From positions 1 to 64,000 of the forward strand of contig NZ_JAFMZO010000001.1 in assembly GCF_024436395.1 (NCBI RefSeq): DNA of 64,000 nt. The letters are read 5' to 3'. A program made the translations under genes and the position numbers. This stretch comes from Paradesertivirga mongoliensis (GTDB lineage: Bacteria; Bacteroidota; Bacteroidia; Sphingobacteriales; Sphingobacteriaceae). Numbering within the stretch: position 1 is the first letter of the stretch; the number at the start of each line of letters is the position of its first letter. Shown piece by piece: positions 9,501-18,543 of the stretch. A model generated the notes under the pieces. That model ran no database searches and had not been told where the DNA came from. It worked only from the letters and a program-made list of their open reading frames with translations.

Positions 9501-9641
9501 ATTCACGCCGGGAATGGCTAGGTTATCCTCGCCTGTTACAGTTCCCTGAATTTGAAAGTTAGTTTGCGCATATGCATTTATGTTAACCCATAAACATACA
9601 AGCAACGCCAAAAAAATTTTTTGTAAAAAGTTTAAATTCAT
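6528..9641 (-). CDS. SusC/RagA TonB-linked outer-membrane transporter
   Basis: A TonB-dependent glycan importer in the outer membrane. The start at 9641 (MNLNFLQKIFLALLVCLW) gives a standard signal peptide; an in-frame ATG at 9677 would only add 12 non-signal residues. After cleavage (AYAQ) there is a CarboxypepD-like domain (QGTVTGEDNLAIPGVNV, about residues 30-105), the plug opening VVVVGYGTAKKTNV, PLYVIDGI, and a long beta-barrel ending in an aromatic/hydrophobic C-terminus. The length (1037 aa) is typical. It forms a pair with SusD-1. Its promoter (9799-9829) and operator block are one of six near-identical copies in the window, predicting shared control with the GH74 and SSS units. Confidence 0.95.
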   Translation of the reverse strand: MNLNFLQKIFLALLVCLWVNINAYAQTNFQIQGTVTGEDNLAIPGVNVIQKGTSNGVVADVDGKYSINISGTQGVLVFSFMGYVTKEVPVNGRSIINVSLESDVKLLDQVVVVGYGTAKKTNVVGALDVISSKSAGQNAATNAAQLLIGKSAGVQVINSSGVPGSSAQIIIRGTGSFKDASPLYVIDGIQGDFNSVSPQDIENITILKDASSTAIYGSAAANGVVIVTTKRAKTGAPKITFNTKMGTARAWRQLDPLNTSDYVDLIKDIAASNARPVPAKFTSGSLSDVTDWQKEILKTGMVSENYLNVSGGSDKVLYNLSIGHINQQAIVKDYRTSRLNTRLGLEETLGRFRFGQNINIRYTANKGQLASLQDAVRYAPYKPIHDASVLGGYSIVSNVDDNSNVNNPLQALGVRSQKNDGYLLFPQLFGEVNIIKGLKFRSQIAFTIGGGSSESFQTPYIASNFLTFGRQATSTASKSSTYTFENFFSYDKAFGKHDISATLGNSYIDAGSSSSIGVLGTNIANDNIPNISVALTQTVSNAGVGYGTQFGTLISYFGRLSYTYDGKYIINASMRRDGSSNFGVNNRFGNFPGGGVAWKFSEESFIKDNLPFISSGKLRAGWGRTGNNKINLFLTDVSTYSGTPTGNLVYSFGSNEAFYSGSTINMLSNPNLQWEQTDQTDLGLDLAFLNDRLNIGVDLYKRESTGLLVNVPLPTSNGIGNVLGGGGSIVTNAADAENEGIEVSVGYRSIPKKDFHYSINVNGARNKNNVISLGSQFQAPIRDGRINNLSAMTYTAKGFPIGSFYGYRVDHVAKDQGEIDALNAKAQGGVYQTGLKPGDFIFKDLTGDNRLTEADQEVLGNPMPKFIYGINGTVGYKNFDLNLVISGVSGLKLANTTRFFTHNAATGHNATTAILDRWKKPGDEAALPRAGQNATAAGNLRPSDFFIEDGSFMRVRNLTIGYTIPTKNLSRLAGNVLSSARIYFSAENLLTFTKYEGYDPEISTLDAGGEAFIFRRGMDNFQLPQPRIFMAGLSIGL

Positions 9642-9727
9642 ACAGTCTAGGTTTTGTGGATTATAATTAATTAACAATAAAAGGTTGTGCCTCTAACATC
9701 AATCGCAAATACAATTATTTAACTTAT

Positions 9728-9792
9728 AAGATAATAAGCAATAACAAACTCAGCTGAAATCGCTTCTGCGGATGATCTTCATTTTATTAAAA
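9728..9792 (-). pseudogene. Relic of a GH74 gene start (signal-peptide region)
   Basis: Reverse-strand bases from an ATG at 9782 align with the first codons of GH74-B and -C: the shared word CGATTTCAGCTGAGTTTGTT, then TTGCTTA and TATCTTAT, matching the signal peptide region. The frame is broken by indels and an early stop. It lies between the module promoter (9799) and susC-1, so the susC-1 promoter appears to be a former GH74 promoter. Confidence 0.75.
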
Positions 9793-9798
9793 ACCATC

Positions 9799-9899
9799 TA
9801 AACCTATAGCTTTAAGCATAAAAAATCAATGTTCGAAAGCCGGTTAAACCCATTTTTCATATCGCAATCGCTTGTGTTATCGCTTTCGATAGATAGAAA
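9799..9899 (-). promoter_or_regulatory. Module copy 1: promoter plus LacI-type operator block, for susC-1
   Basis: On the minus strand: -33 TTG (9827-9829), a 20-bp spacer, and -7 TAGGTTTA (9799-9806), close to the Bacteroidota TAnnTTTG. The operator-like block covers 9860-9899 and includes the inverted repeat TATCGCTTTCGATA and the words TATCGCAATCG and CTTGTGTTATCG. It lies about 30 bp upstream of the -33 element. Confidence 0.8.
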
Positions 9900-9939
9900 A
9901 TTTTAAGCTTAAAGAGCAATTCATGGTAAACGGGCAGCT

Positions 9940-10345
9940 ATACGCTGGGGTAGATGTTCAAAAAATAATAAGGTTGAACTATTTAAAGACCGGGATTGAG
10001 AAAATAAGGCTGTTTTTGGAGAAGATTGCAACTATGATTCACGCTCAAAACTCGAAAGTTTTTTCCGGAGATAGTAGTGGGAGCTCAAGAAGCTGCCACA
10101 AAGAAAGGAAATAATATTATCATAAGTCAGCCAATGAATCGTACGAAACAGAGGTTGCCAATACCCGGGTAATGATTGCTAACGAGGTAGTCGGGTTATG
10201 ATATCTCTAACAAAACAACACGTAATTTCGAACATATTAAAACCTTTTAGCGTAAAGGTATTCCGATTGTGTTTTCAATCGCGTATGCGATGAATACAAG
10301 TACCCAAATTGTGGTTAATGAAGGCTACAATACTTCTATGAGATT
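9940..10345 (+). pseudogene. LacI-family regulator pseudogene (zinc-ribbon type)
   Basis: The beginning matches the regulator at 63762 base by base, but its start codon is ATA (9940-9942) and stops interrupt it. It decays through the zinc ribbon, with the first CxxC reduced to one Cys and EDCNYD remaining of the second. It then jumps, with the HTH missing, into a LacI sugar-binding domain readable across frames: EIVVGAQEAATKKG, IISQP, NESYETEVANTRVMIANEVVGL, KGIPIVF, MNTSTQIVVNEGY. These are hallmarks of Bacteroidota LacI regulators. It is divergent from susC-1 and convergent with the hybrid kinase. Confidence 0.8.
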
Positions 10346-13300
10346 TGCTGAGTTACTTCTTGTCCGATTTTTTGTAAGATGGACACAAGCGTACCTGCAT
10401 TGAATGGTTTAGCGATGTAGTCATCCATTCCCGCTTCCAAACACCTTATTCTATCTTCGGGCATAGCATTGGCAGTCATTGCCACGATTTTTGGCTGTTT
10501 GATCAGACTGGCTCTAATAGTCTGAGTTGCTGTCAATCCATCCATCTCTGGCATCAACATATCCATAAGTATTACTTGATACGGCTTTGCATGATGCATA
10601 TCAACGGCTTCTTTTCCGTTATTAGCAATTTCTGGCTTGTATCCCAATTTAGCAAGTACTATGGTTGCCAATTTCTGGCTAATTAGATTGTCTTCTGCTA
10701 TAAGGATATTTAATGGATACTCTACCGCGAAAGCTTGATCTAAAAGAGCTGGCACTGCTTTTTCCTCTTGCTCTGCTTCTTCGATCGACATAAATTCCTT
10801 CTGTAGAAGACTCCAGAGCTGTTGTTGCTTGATCGGCTTAGTGAGAATGGAACTGAATAGATCAGAGCTTCTTAAAATACTCTCGCTCCCGATTGACGCG
10901 AGCAGCATTATAGGGGTTGCTGGTAACCTTTGTCTAATCGCCTCAGCCAATTGAACTCCGTCCATCTCAGGCATTTGCATGTCTGAAATAATCAGGTCGA
11001 AACTAGCATTTTTCTCGAGGATCGCAAGAGCTTCTCTTCCCGAACTGGCAACCTCCACCTCTAGTTTCCACACTTCCAGCTGTGACTTTAAAACAGAAGA
11101 AACGATTGGATTATCGTCAACTATAAGCACAAGTTTTTTCGTATTTTCTTTGCTAAGACTTTGATGCTGGTGTCGAGGAACACTAGAAGCTTTAACTGCA
11201 ATATCGAAGAAGAACGTTGTGCCCTCACCTTCTTTGCTTCTCACTCCGATGTTACCATTCATCAATTGCACAAGACGCTCACTGATTGCAAGACCTAGGC
11301 CCGTACCTCCATATTTGCGGGTTGTAGATGAATCTACCTGGGAAAATGCTTTGAATAGTCTGGAAATTTTGTCTTCGGGAATTCCAATGCCGGTATCACT
11401 GACTTCAAATTTAATTTGCAAAGTGTCGTTATGGATTTTCTGCAAACTGCCTGTTAGTAATACTTGCCCCCGTTTGGTAAACTTCATTGCGTTGCTCACC
11501 AGATTGATAAGAATCTGTCGCAGACGCAAGCTGTCTCCAATAAGCACAGGTGGGATGTTGGAATCTAACTCATAAACGAGATCAATTCCGATCTGAGCGG
11601 CCTTGTTCGCGAAAACATCCATCACGTTCTCGATGCATTCGCGCAGTTCAAAATCTTCCTCCTCGAGTTCCATATTGCCGGATTCTATTTTCGAGAAGTC
11701 AAGGATGTCATTTATTACACCTACCAGAGCATCACCACTTGTGTTAATGATACTCACGTACTCAGATTGCTCAGCATCAAGCGGTGTTTTCTGGAGTAAA
11801 GATGCCATACCTATCACCCCATTCATTGGCGTGCGAATTTCATGACTCATTGTAGCCAAAAACAGGCTTTTAGCTTCATTTGCCTTGTCAGCTGCTACTT
11901 TTGCCTGTTCAGCCTCCATGGTGCGCAGCTCCAAATGCTCCGCTTGCGATTGTAACTCTTCAGATTGCGCAAAAAGTTCTTCCGTTTGAGCTTGAAGTTG
12001 TTCGTTAGCTTCTTGCAGGGATTCACTCTTCTGTTTTAGTTCCTCCGTCCGAACTTTAACTTGCTGTTCTAAAGCGTCTCTTTGTGCTTTAATAGCGTGC
12101 AAACGGATTCGATAAAAAGAATAAAAGGACGTAACCACAAGGGCTAATCCCAAAAGTTTAAACCACCAGGTTAGCCAAAAGGGTGGTTTTATGACAACTC
12201 TCACTTGCGCTCCGTCATCATTCCACACCCCGTCATTATTTGTAGCTTTTACCTTAAATACATATTCTCCAGGGGGCAGACTGGTATACGTCGCAGATCT
12301 CTTATTCCCAATATAAACCCAATCTTTATCAAAGCCCTCTAGCTTATATGCGTACTCATTATCCTCTGGCTTGGTATAATCTAAGGCGGTAAACTGAAAG
12401 CTAAAAAAGTTCTGGTCGTAATCTAAATAAATTTCTTTTACGTCAGCAAGGTCATTACTCAAGAGAGCATTCTTAGTGCCGACAATTACCGACTTGTTAA
12501 AAACCTCAAAGTTCGTTAGATAGACGGCTGGTTTCAAAGAGTTGATCTGCACATGATCGGGATGAAATGAGGTGATCCCGTTCGTCCCTCCGAAATAGAA
12601 CTTGCCGTCAATACCCGCGTGGAATGATCCTTTATTGAAAAGATTTAGATCAGGCCCTGCACTGCTCTTAAAAACTTTAAAGCGGTTGGTCTCAGGATTG
12701 TACAATGTTAGCCCTTGATTTGTACTGATCCACAAATTACCTCTGTCATCTTCAAGAATTCCTTTCACCAAGTCATCCAAAAGGCCATCCTTAGTACTTA
12801 TGGTAGTGAATGTTTGACTTATAGCATCAAAACGATTTATTCCAAGATTCGTTCCTATCCATAAGGTGCCTTTCTTATCTTCGTGAATGCAAGTGACATT
12901 GTCATTGCTTAAACTTCGAGCACTTGTCTTTTGATGTGTGTATCCGTAAAAGTTCTTTGACTTTTCATCGAACCTGTACAGTCCCAAGCCACTGATACCG
13001 ACCCACATATTTCCTTTACTATCTTCAGCAATTGCTGATACTGCCCCTGCAGGAAAACCATGGGGATTTTTAGCGTCTGGAATAAAATGCTCGAATACTT
13101 TAGTTCTTTTGCTGAATCGGCTAATACCCGAACCTAAAGAGCCTACCCATATATACCCCTTGCTATCTTCGAATAGTCGGGCGATCGACCAGTCGATAGT
13201 GCCTTGAGAAGATCTGTCGGACTTAAAAGTCTTGAAAGCTCGGGTTCTTCTGTCAAATACACTTAGGCCACCTTTATATGTCCCTACCCATATATTATTG

Positions 13301-14574
13301 TCCTTGTCTTCAAGTACAGCCAGAACATGGTTGCTTGGGATACCATTTCTTTTCCTAGGAGAGTATTTGTACTGGTTGAAATCTCCCGGTTTATTTAACA
13401 CATTCAATCCGCCGCCCTCTGTTCCTATTAACAAGCAACTGTCTCTTGTTTGCCAAATACAGGAAACATAATTATGGCTTAGGCTATTGCCTGTCTTGCT
13501 ATCCTTCCTAAGACGAGCAAAGTTTTCAGGATGAACGCTTATAAAATTTATTCCGCCGCCGTAAGTCCCTACCCAAATATTCCCATTTCTATCTTTAAAA
13601 ATAGCATGTACTGAGTTATTTGAAAGACTGAATTCAGACTCTTCCTTTACAAAATGTGTGAACTTTTTTCGATCATGGTGTAATATGCTGATACCTCCGT
13701 TTTCTGTGCCAACCCATATGTCGCCTTTTGAATCCTCCGCTATAGAGAGTACGTGGTTGTGAATAAGAGAGTTCTGGTCGCTTTCTTTATTTTTGAAATG
13801 ATAGAAACTGTCTCGAATGGGATTATATAAATTTACCCCCCCGGCCGGGGTTCCTATCCAAATATTTCCTTTCGAATCTTCGAAAATGGTGGATATCCGA
13901 TTATCGCTTATGGAGGTCCGCTCTACCCCATTTTGGTAGGTCTTAAACCGGGTAGTATTTTTCGCCAGGAAACTTACTCCGCCCCCATGTGTCCCAACCC
14001 ATAAGTTTCCTTTTTTATCAGTTAATAATGCTTTAATGTAGTTACCAGGTATCGTTGTCCTGTTATTCGGATCGTTTTTATAATGGATGAATTTTTGAGA
14101 TTGTATTTCAAAATAGTTAAGACCAAATTCGGTGCCGACCCATAGGTTTCCTTTTTCGTCTTCGACGATGGAAGTAACTTTGTTACTATTAATTGATGTT
14201 TCCTTACCATTACTAAGGTAATTTGTAAAAGTTCCATCATGCCGATTAAATAGAGATAGCCCGCCTCTTTCACTTCCCGTCCAAATGCGTTTTTTCGAAT
14301 CTTCGAATACGACATTTATGGCGTTGTGGCTTAATGATTTGGGATTGCTGACTTCGTGTCTGAAACTAGTAAAGGTGTATCCGTCGTATTTACAAAGTCC
14401 ATCGGAAGTCCCAAACCACATAAACCCTTTATGATCTTGTATGATCGACACGACGTACCGCTTAGATAGCCCTTCAACAGAATTAAATTGTTTAAAACTG
14501 TAGGCTGGACTTTGCGCTGTGCTGAATTGAATGAGTGTAAAACAGGTTAAAAGGGTTAGAAAGAAGGGCTTCAT
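10336..14574 (-). CDS. Hybrid histidine kinase with beta-propeller sensor, two receivers, no DNA-binding domain
   Basis: A 1412-aa inner-membrane sensor. A signal peptide is followed by about 14 two-component-regulator propeller repeats (motifs like [11 protein letters not shown], residues about 25-690), a Y_Y_Y domain (about 735-795), one membrane helix (about 798-820), a coiled coil rich in Glu/Gln (about 830-890), a HisKA domain with His911 ([10 protein letters not shown]), and a HATPase ([21 protein letters not shown], then GTGLGLAIS). Two receiver domains follow with phospho-acceptors Asp1198 ([11 protein letters not shown]) and Asp1338 ([11 protein letters not shown]). Bacteroidota HTCS proteins of glycan loci usually end in an AraC domain; this one stops after the second receiver, so it needs a separate output partner. 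Position suggests sensing of a glycan fragment, but that is inference. Confidence 0.92.
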   Translation of the reverse strand: MKPFFLTLLTCFTLIQFSTAQSPAYSFKQFNSVEGLSKRYVVSIIQDHKGFMWFGTSDGLCKYDGYTFTSFRHEVSNPKSLSHNAINVVFEDSKKRIWTGSERGGLSLFNRHDGTFTNYLSNGKETSINSNKVTSIVEDEKGNLWVGTEFGLNYFEIQSQKFIHYKNDPNNRTTIPGNYIKALLTDKKGNLWVGTHGGGVSFLAKNTTRFKTYQNGVERTSISDNRISTIFEDSKGNIWIGTPAGGVNLYNPIRDSFYHFKNKESDQNSLIHNHVLSIAEDSKGDIWVGTENGGISILHHDRKKFTHFVKEESEFSLSNNSVHAIFKDRNGNIWVGTYGGGINFISVHPENFARLRKDSKTGNSLSHNYVSCIWQTRDSCLLIGTEGGGLNVLNKPGDFNQYKYSPRKRNGIPSNHVLAVLEDKDNNIWVGTYKGGLSVFDRRTRAFKTFKSDRSSQGTIDWSIARLFEDSKGYIWVGSLGSGISRFSKRTKVFEHFIPDAKNPHGFPAGAVSAIAEDSKGNMWVGISGLGLYRFDEKSKNFYGYTHQKTSARSLSNDNVTCIHEDKKGTLWIGTNLGINRFDAISQTFTTISTKDGLLDDLVKGILEDDRGNLWISTNQGLTLYNPETNRFKVFKSSAGPDLNLFNKGSFHAGIDGKFYFGGTNGITSFHPDHVQINSLKPAVYLTNFEVFNKSVIVGTKNALLSNDLADVKEIYLDYDQNFFSFQFTALDYTKPEDNEYAYKLEGFDKDWVYIGNKRSATYTSLPPGEYVFKVKATNNDGVWNDDGAQVRVVIKPPFWLTWWFKLLGLALVVTSFYSFYRIRLHAIKAQRDALEQQVKVRTEELKQKSESLQEANEQLQAQTEELFAQSEELQSQAEHLELRTMEAEQAKVAADKANEAKSLFLATMSHEIRTPMNGVIGMASLLQKTPLDAEQSEYVSIINTSGDALVGVINDILDFSKIESGNMELEEEDFELRECIENVMDVFANKAAQIGIDLVYELDSNIPPVLIGDSLRLRQILINLVSNAMKFTKRGQVLLTGSLQKIHNDTLQIKFEVSDTGIGIPEDKISRLFKAFSQVDSSTTRKYGGTGLGLAISERLVQLMNGNIGVRSKEGEGTTFFFDIAVKASSVPRHQHQSLSKENTKKLVLIVDDNPIVSSVLKSQLEVWKLEVEVASSGREALAILEKNASFDLIISDMQMPEMDGVQLAEAIRQRLPATPIMLLASIGSESILRSSDLFSSILTKPIKQQQLWSLLQKEFMSIEEAEQEEKAVPALLDQAFAVEYPLNILIAEDNLISQKLATIVLAKLGYKPEIANNGKEAVDMHHAKPYQVILMDMLMPEMDGLTATQTIRASLIKQPKIVAMTANAMPEDRIRCLEAGMDDYIAKPFNAGTLVSILQKIGQEVTQQIS

Positions 14575-14940
14575 TTCCTAGTTAATATCTGTCTGTTACG
14601 TGCTGTCGTCTTCCAAGGTTTCCAACAAACATGAAATAGAACCGAAATACTTTTCCACTTATTAACTATTAAGAAAAAGCTTTATAACAAACTATTAACA
14701 TCAATGCTATCGGGATCATGATAAGCCTGGATCAATCAAGAAACAACAGCTTCTTCACCTTGCGAAGCCCGAGTCGAATCGCAAAATTTTTCATTGGGGC
14801 AGGTCTGCAAATTAACTAAGGAGAAAACAGCTTGTGTAACTAATTAGAAGGGATGCTATACTCCTAATTAGTTCAGAAATCTCCAGCTTCCGGGAGCTTT
14901 TCTGAAACCAATTTCACCCCTGATGGAAACTCCCCGTTCG
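14575..14940. other. Intergenic region with two stem-loops
   Basis: No gene is seen. AACTAATTAG (14839-14848) pairs with CTAATTAGTT (14863-14872). A second hairpin has 8-bp arms TTCAGAAA (14872-14879) and TTTCTGAA (14899-14906) with an inner CTCC/GGAG. They lie just after the GH97 stop, at the end of the five-gene operon, and may terminate or protect its mRNA; neither has a strong T-run. The remainder presumably carries the kinase promoter, which I could not fix. Confidence 0.4.
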
Positions 14941-16932
14941 CTACTTCTTAATTATTCTCGCTACCCAGCCCCCTGCAGTTTCCAATTCTGCTTTGATGGT
15001 CGACTGAGAAGTTACCTCGATCGTTCCTGTCTTAAAATCCTGAGCATCCAGCGCAGCATTAATTCCATCCTTCCAATACTGTAAAGTATATTGCCCAGGT
15101 TCAAGGAAAGAAAGGTTTAAATTGAAGTTGCGGGCTGCTTCATCTGTCATCGCTCCAATATACCATTCTCCATTCCTTCCTTTTCTAGCCATCACTACAT
15201 ACTCGCCTTTCTTTGCTTCTAAGGGCAAGGTAACCTCCCATTCAACAGGAACTGCTTTCAAAAAACCCATAGCTTCTTTCTCTTTCTCGTAATGCACCGG
15301 ATTGTCTGCAAGCATTTGCAATGGGCTCTCAAAAACAACAAATTTGGCTAGTTCGTGACAGCGGGTACCTATACTCATCGGCTTATCATTAATGGGGGCC
15401 CAGCTCTTTTTCTGGGCGTTCAGCATCGCGCCAGGGGTGTAGTCCATCGGGCCGGCTACCATGCGGATGAAAGGCAATGTTACGTTATGATCGGAATCGA
15501 TCTCCTGGGTTTTGTCCCACTTCGTATTTTCAGCCCCATAAACGCCTTCGGAGGTTATCACGTTAGGAAAAGTTCTCGACCAGCCGGTTGGCTTGTAGGC
15601 CCCATGAAAATCTACCAGCATTTTTCTTTTGGCAGCTTCTCGTGCTACTTTTTCGTAAAACAGAACCATTTCCTGATCATCCCGCTGCATGAAATCGACT
15701 TTAATACCCTTTACACCCCATGCCTCAAGCTGATCCAGCTTTGTATCCATGTCCTTTTCTATTGCCAGCCAGTTTGCCCATAATACCAGGCCAACGTTCT
15801 TCTGCCTGGCGTATGCAGACAATTCGTCCATATTTACATTCGGGGCAATCTTCAACAACTCTTTGGTATCGCCCCAGCCCTCGTCGACTACGAAATAAGG
15901 TATATCGTATTTTGAAGCAAAATCAATATAGTACTTATAGGTCTGGGTATTGGGACCAGCTTTGAAGTCAACTCCTGCAAGATTCCAGGCATTCCACCAG
16001 TCCCATGCAGATTTTCCTGCTTTTACCCAGCTATAGTCGCCAGTAGCGGGCGTTCCGAGCTGATAAGGCAGTTGATTAGTCAGCAAGTTTTTATCCTCTT
16101 TTTCCATAATCAAAATGCGCCATGGAAATCCCTGTGGCCCTTCAATTCGGGCAACAAAGTTCTCGCGCTCTGTTACCGGCCTATCTCTATCAGAAGTTTC
16201 TTTGGTTGTTTTTGGGTAATTCGGAAAAATTGCTTCCACCTTATTATTTTGAGCTCCTTTTAGCCACATGCCCGCGTAGTTAAAAAGGTTAGACTCTGTT
16301 ACAAGGATATTAAGTCCCTTGCTATCAAATAAAGTTGGTAAACTTCCAAGTTTGCCGTCCAGGCTGTCTACAGGAAGTTTACGATAAACTCTTTCATTGT
16401 GAGAGAAGAAACTGTTCTCTAATGGATACCAGGCAGTATCACCCTGATGAAATTGAAAAGAGGCCTTTTCACCCAAAACTTTATAATTTCCCCGTTTCGA
16501 GCTCAGCCACCTCCAGGCAACCCCACTATCATAAGCTCTCCATTCGAGAGCCAGATCCTTATTCAAATCCAAATGCAGTTCCTGATAGTTATCTGTAATA
16601 GATTTGCTTTTTTGCCATACAACGGGCCTAAGAGTTTGCTGCACTTTATTTCTGCTACTTTTCACTACCCTAAACCTGTCTGACGAGGAGTTATCAAGCT
16701 CCAAATTGATGACAGAAGGACCAACTACCAGCTGCCTGGAATAAAATACCTGATAGCGAATGCTATCGCCTAAAGACACTTCTACCCGAATATTTTTATT
16801 GGGTGAAGTTAGGGCGTATTTTTGCTGCCCAGTTACTTTTCCGGGCAAACATAGAACACAAGCCCCCATACCTAGACCAAGAAAAAAACCAGCGTTTACG
16901 CCGCCTCGGATTATATTTTTTAGCAGTTGCAT
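14941..16932 (-). CDS. GH97 glycoside hydrolase, retaining alpha-galactosidase subgroup
   Basis: A 663-aa secreted enzyme with an N-terminal signal/TM stretch (FFLGLGMGACVLC). The GH97 N-terminal beta-sandwich starts at SPNKNIRVEVSLGD (about residue 43), the (beta/alpha)8 barrel spans about 310-570, and a C-terminal beta domain ends the protein. GH97 splits into inverting alpha-glucosidases (SusB-like, Glu base) and retaining alpha-galactosidases with an Asp nucleophile. Here GIKVDFMQRDD places Asp413 at the nucleophile position and TSEGVYGAE (Glu462) fits the acid/base. That predicts release of terminal alpha-galactose, consistent with galactosylated xyloglucan side chains or galactomannan. 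It is the last gene of the operon, 158 bp after the GH30-like gene. Confidence 0.88.
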   Translation of the reverse strand: MQLLKNIIRGGVNAGFFLGLGMGACVLCLPGKVTGQQKYALTSPNKNIRVEVSLGDSIRYQVFYSRQLVVGPSVINLELDNSSSDRFRVVKSSRNKVQQTLRPVVWQKSKSITDNYQELHLDLNKDLALEWRAYDSGVAWRWLSSKRGNYKVLGEKASFQFHQGDTAWYPLENSFFSHNERVYRKLPVDSLDGKLGSLPTLFDSKGLNILVTESNLFNYAGMWLKGAQNNKVEAIFPNYPKTTKETSDRDRPVTERENFVARIEGPQGFPWRILIMEKEDKNLLTNQLPYQLGTPATGDYSWVKAGKSAWDWWNAWNLAGVDFKAGPNTQTYKYYIDFASKYDIPYFVVDEGWGDTKELLKIAPNVNMDELSAYARQKNVGLVLWANWLAIEKDMDTKLDQLEAWGVKGIKVDFMQRDDQEMVLFYEKVAREAAKRKMLVDFHGAYKPTGWSRTFPNVITSEGVYGAENTKWDKTQEIDSDHNVTLPFIRMVAGPMDYTPGAMLNAQKKSWAPINDKPMSIGTRCHELAKFVVFESPLQMLADNPVHYEKEKEAMGFLKAVPVEWEVTLPLEAKKGEYVVMARKGRNGEWYIGAMTDEAARNFNLNLSFLEPGQYTLQYWKDGINAALDAQDFKTGTIEVTSQSTIKAELETAGGWVARIIKK

Positions 16933-17090
16933 TATATTAGATTATTAGTTTTTCTAATCGGCATTAACAGTTATTTCTGTCTACCGATTAACTGCGGTTA
17001 ACACGCTACTTGGTTTCCCCGCTCATATCCCAAGTTTTCCCAAGTGCCATCACTACTACATTTACTGAATGTTCGTAACTATTGATACTT

Positions 17091-18539
17091 CTATTGTTCT
17101 ACCCAAAACTCTATACTTAAAGGCTGCAGTGTGGTAGTAATATCCTTCCCTTTTTTCATACCTATTGGTTCATTTCTTACTGCTGGTGAATATCTAACCC
17201 CTTTGAATTTTTTATTCAGCCCTGTGGATACATCGAAAGAAAAGGGCGTTTGGGAACGGTTTGTAAGCACAAAAGCGAGCTTCCCCTTCGGTGTTTTAAA
17301 AGCCATGATTCGATTATCATTACGGATAACTGGTTCGTCAACTTCATAACGTTGAGAGTTCCAGGGCATATACTTCAAAAAGCCAGCTATCGCGTTAAAG
17401 TTATCGGGATTATAATCCCAATGCCGCTTCTTAATAGAAGAATGATTAGTGTAGTTGTTGTCATCCTCGGGCCTCCAAAATCCTAAACAATATCCGGAGG
17501 CTTCTACGTTATAGGTTGGCTTAAGCGCATGTAACCAAAACCAGGTGGGAGAGTTGGCGAAGGTAAACCAGTTCATTATATTTTGAGCGGTGTTAATACA
17601 TAGCGAATCATTAGTAGGTTTTTGATACTCGAATTCATTTTGATAGACAGGTCTACCAAATGTATTGCTAGTGTATATAGGAGACTCCTTCCTGATTTGG
17701 TCTGAATTGGAACCTATCCGATGATATACCCAAGCCCCAACGTATTTGAGTGCCGATGTATCTTTTTGAATTAGTTTTCCAATATCACCTGAATTCCCAT
17801 TCCAGGAATCAACCATAATCAAACTTTTGGGAATCAGTTGGTTTATCTTCGGGGCTACAGCCTTAAAAGTTTTGAAATATAGATCTGGCTCATAATAACA
17901 ATGAGAATACGACTGTGGCGCGGTACCCAGGGTTAGCGTTTCAACAGAGCCTATTGATGGTTCGTTTTGAAGCCCCCACATACTGACCTTTATCCCACTT
18001 TTCGTGATATAGCGAATATCGGCACTTAATGCATCTCCAAATGCATCAAGAAATTCCGGCTTATCACTTTTAAGGGTACCGCCCAAATAGCTATTCGTTG
18101 ATTTCCAATATGGCGCAGGTGACCAATATTCCATAGAGATCCCCTCCATACCTGATTTGGTGATCATTTCTTTTAGATCCGATAGCTGATTGGGATATCT
18201 TTCTTCCATGTAACGACCACTGGTGTCCAGGCCACGAAAATAAAGCCCCATTGCAAGCCGGCAATAACGAAAACCTTTGAGAAGGTCTTTATAGAATCGC
18301 TTTCTTTCTGAACGAATGAGATCATGAGGTATAGCGACAACCTTATCGGGTAAACCTGAGTTACCGGAACCAATCGCGTCATTTTGAACTTCGACCCCTA
18401 ATCCCCAGATGACCTGCTTCGGTTTATCAAGCCGGATGACATATTTACCTTCTTGTTGCTCTTGGGCTATAAGCCTAAGGGGCGATTGTAGGATAATCGC
18501 CACCAGCAAAAAACTGAATAAAGTTTTAAATTCGCTCAT
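17091..18539 (-). CDS. GH30-like clan-A glycoside hydrolase
   Basis: A 482-aa secreted protein (signal peptide to about residue 25, cleavage near LIAQ). A TIM-barrel with the clan GH-A pair: acid/base Glu193 in WGLQNEPS and nucleophile Glu302 in YQNEFEYQ. A small C-terminal beta domain ends in LQPSIEFWV-type sequence typical of GH30. The opening segment (QVIWGLGVEVQNDAIG) also resembles GH30. Family activities include beta-glucosidase, beta-1,6-glucanase, xylanase and beta-xylosidase, so the substrate is open. It starts 4 bp after the esterase stop and is probably translationally coupled. Confidence 0.75.
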   Translation of the reverse strand: MSEFKTLFSFLLVAIILQSPLRLIAQEQQEGKYVIRLDKPKQVIWGLGVEVQNDAIGSGNSGLPDKVVAIPHDLIRSERKRFYKDLLKGFRYCRLAMGLYFRGLDTSGRYMEERYPNQLSDLKEMITKSGMEGISMEYWSPAPYWKSTNSYLGGTLKSDKPEFLDAFGDALSADIRYITKSGIKVSMWGLQNEPSIGSVETLTLGTAPQSYSHCYYEPDLYFKTFKAVAPKINQLIPKSLIMVDSWNGNSGDIGKLIQKDTSALKYVGAWVYHRIGSNSDQIRKESPIYTSNTFGRPVYQNEFEYQKPTNDSLCINTAQNIMNWFTFANSPTWFWLHALKPTYNVEASGYCLGFWRPEDDNNYTNHSSIKKRHWDYNPDNFNAIAGFLKYMPWNSQRYEVDEPVIRNDNRIMAFKTPKGKLAFVLTNRSQTPFSFDVSTGLNKKFKGVRYSPAVRNEPIGMKKGKDITTTLQPLSIEFWVEQ

Positions 18540-18543
18540 TCTC

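Noticed and set aside
16940..17080. Operator-like GTTAAC repeats before the GH97 gene
   Set aside because: They do not match the module operator, and no promoter box with proper spacing was found.
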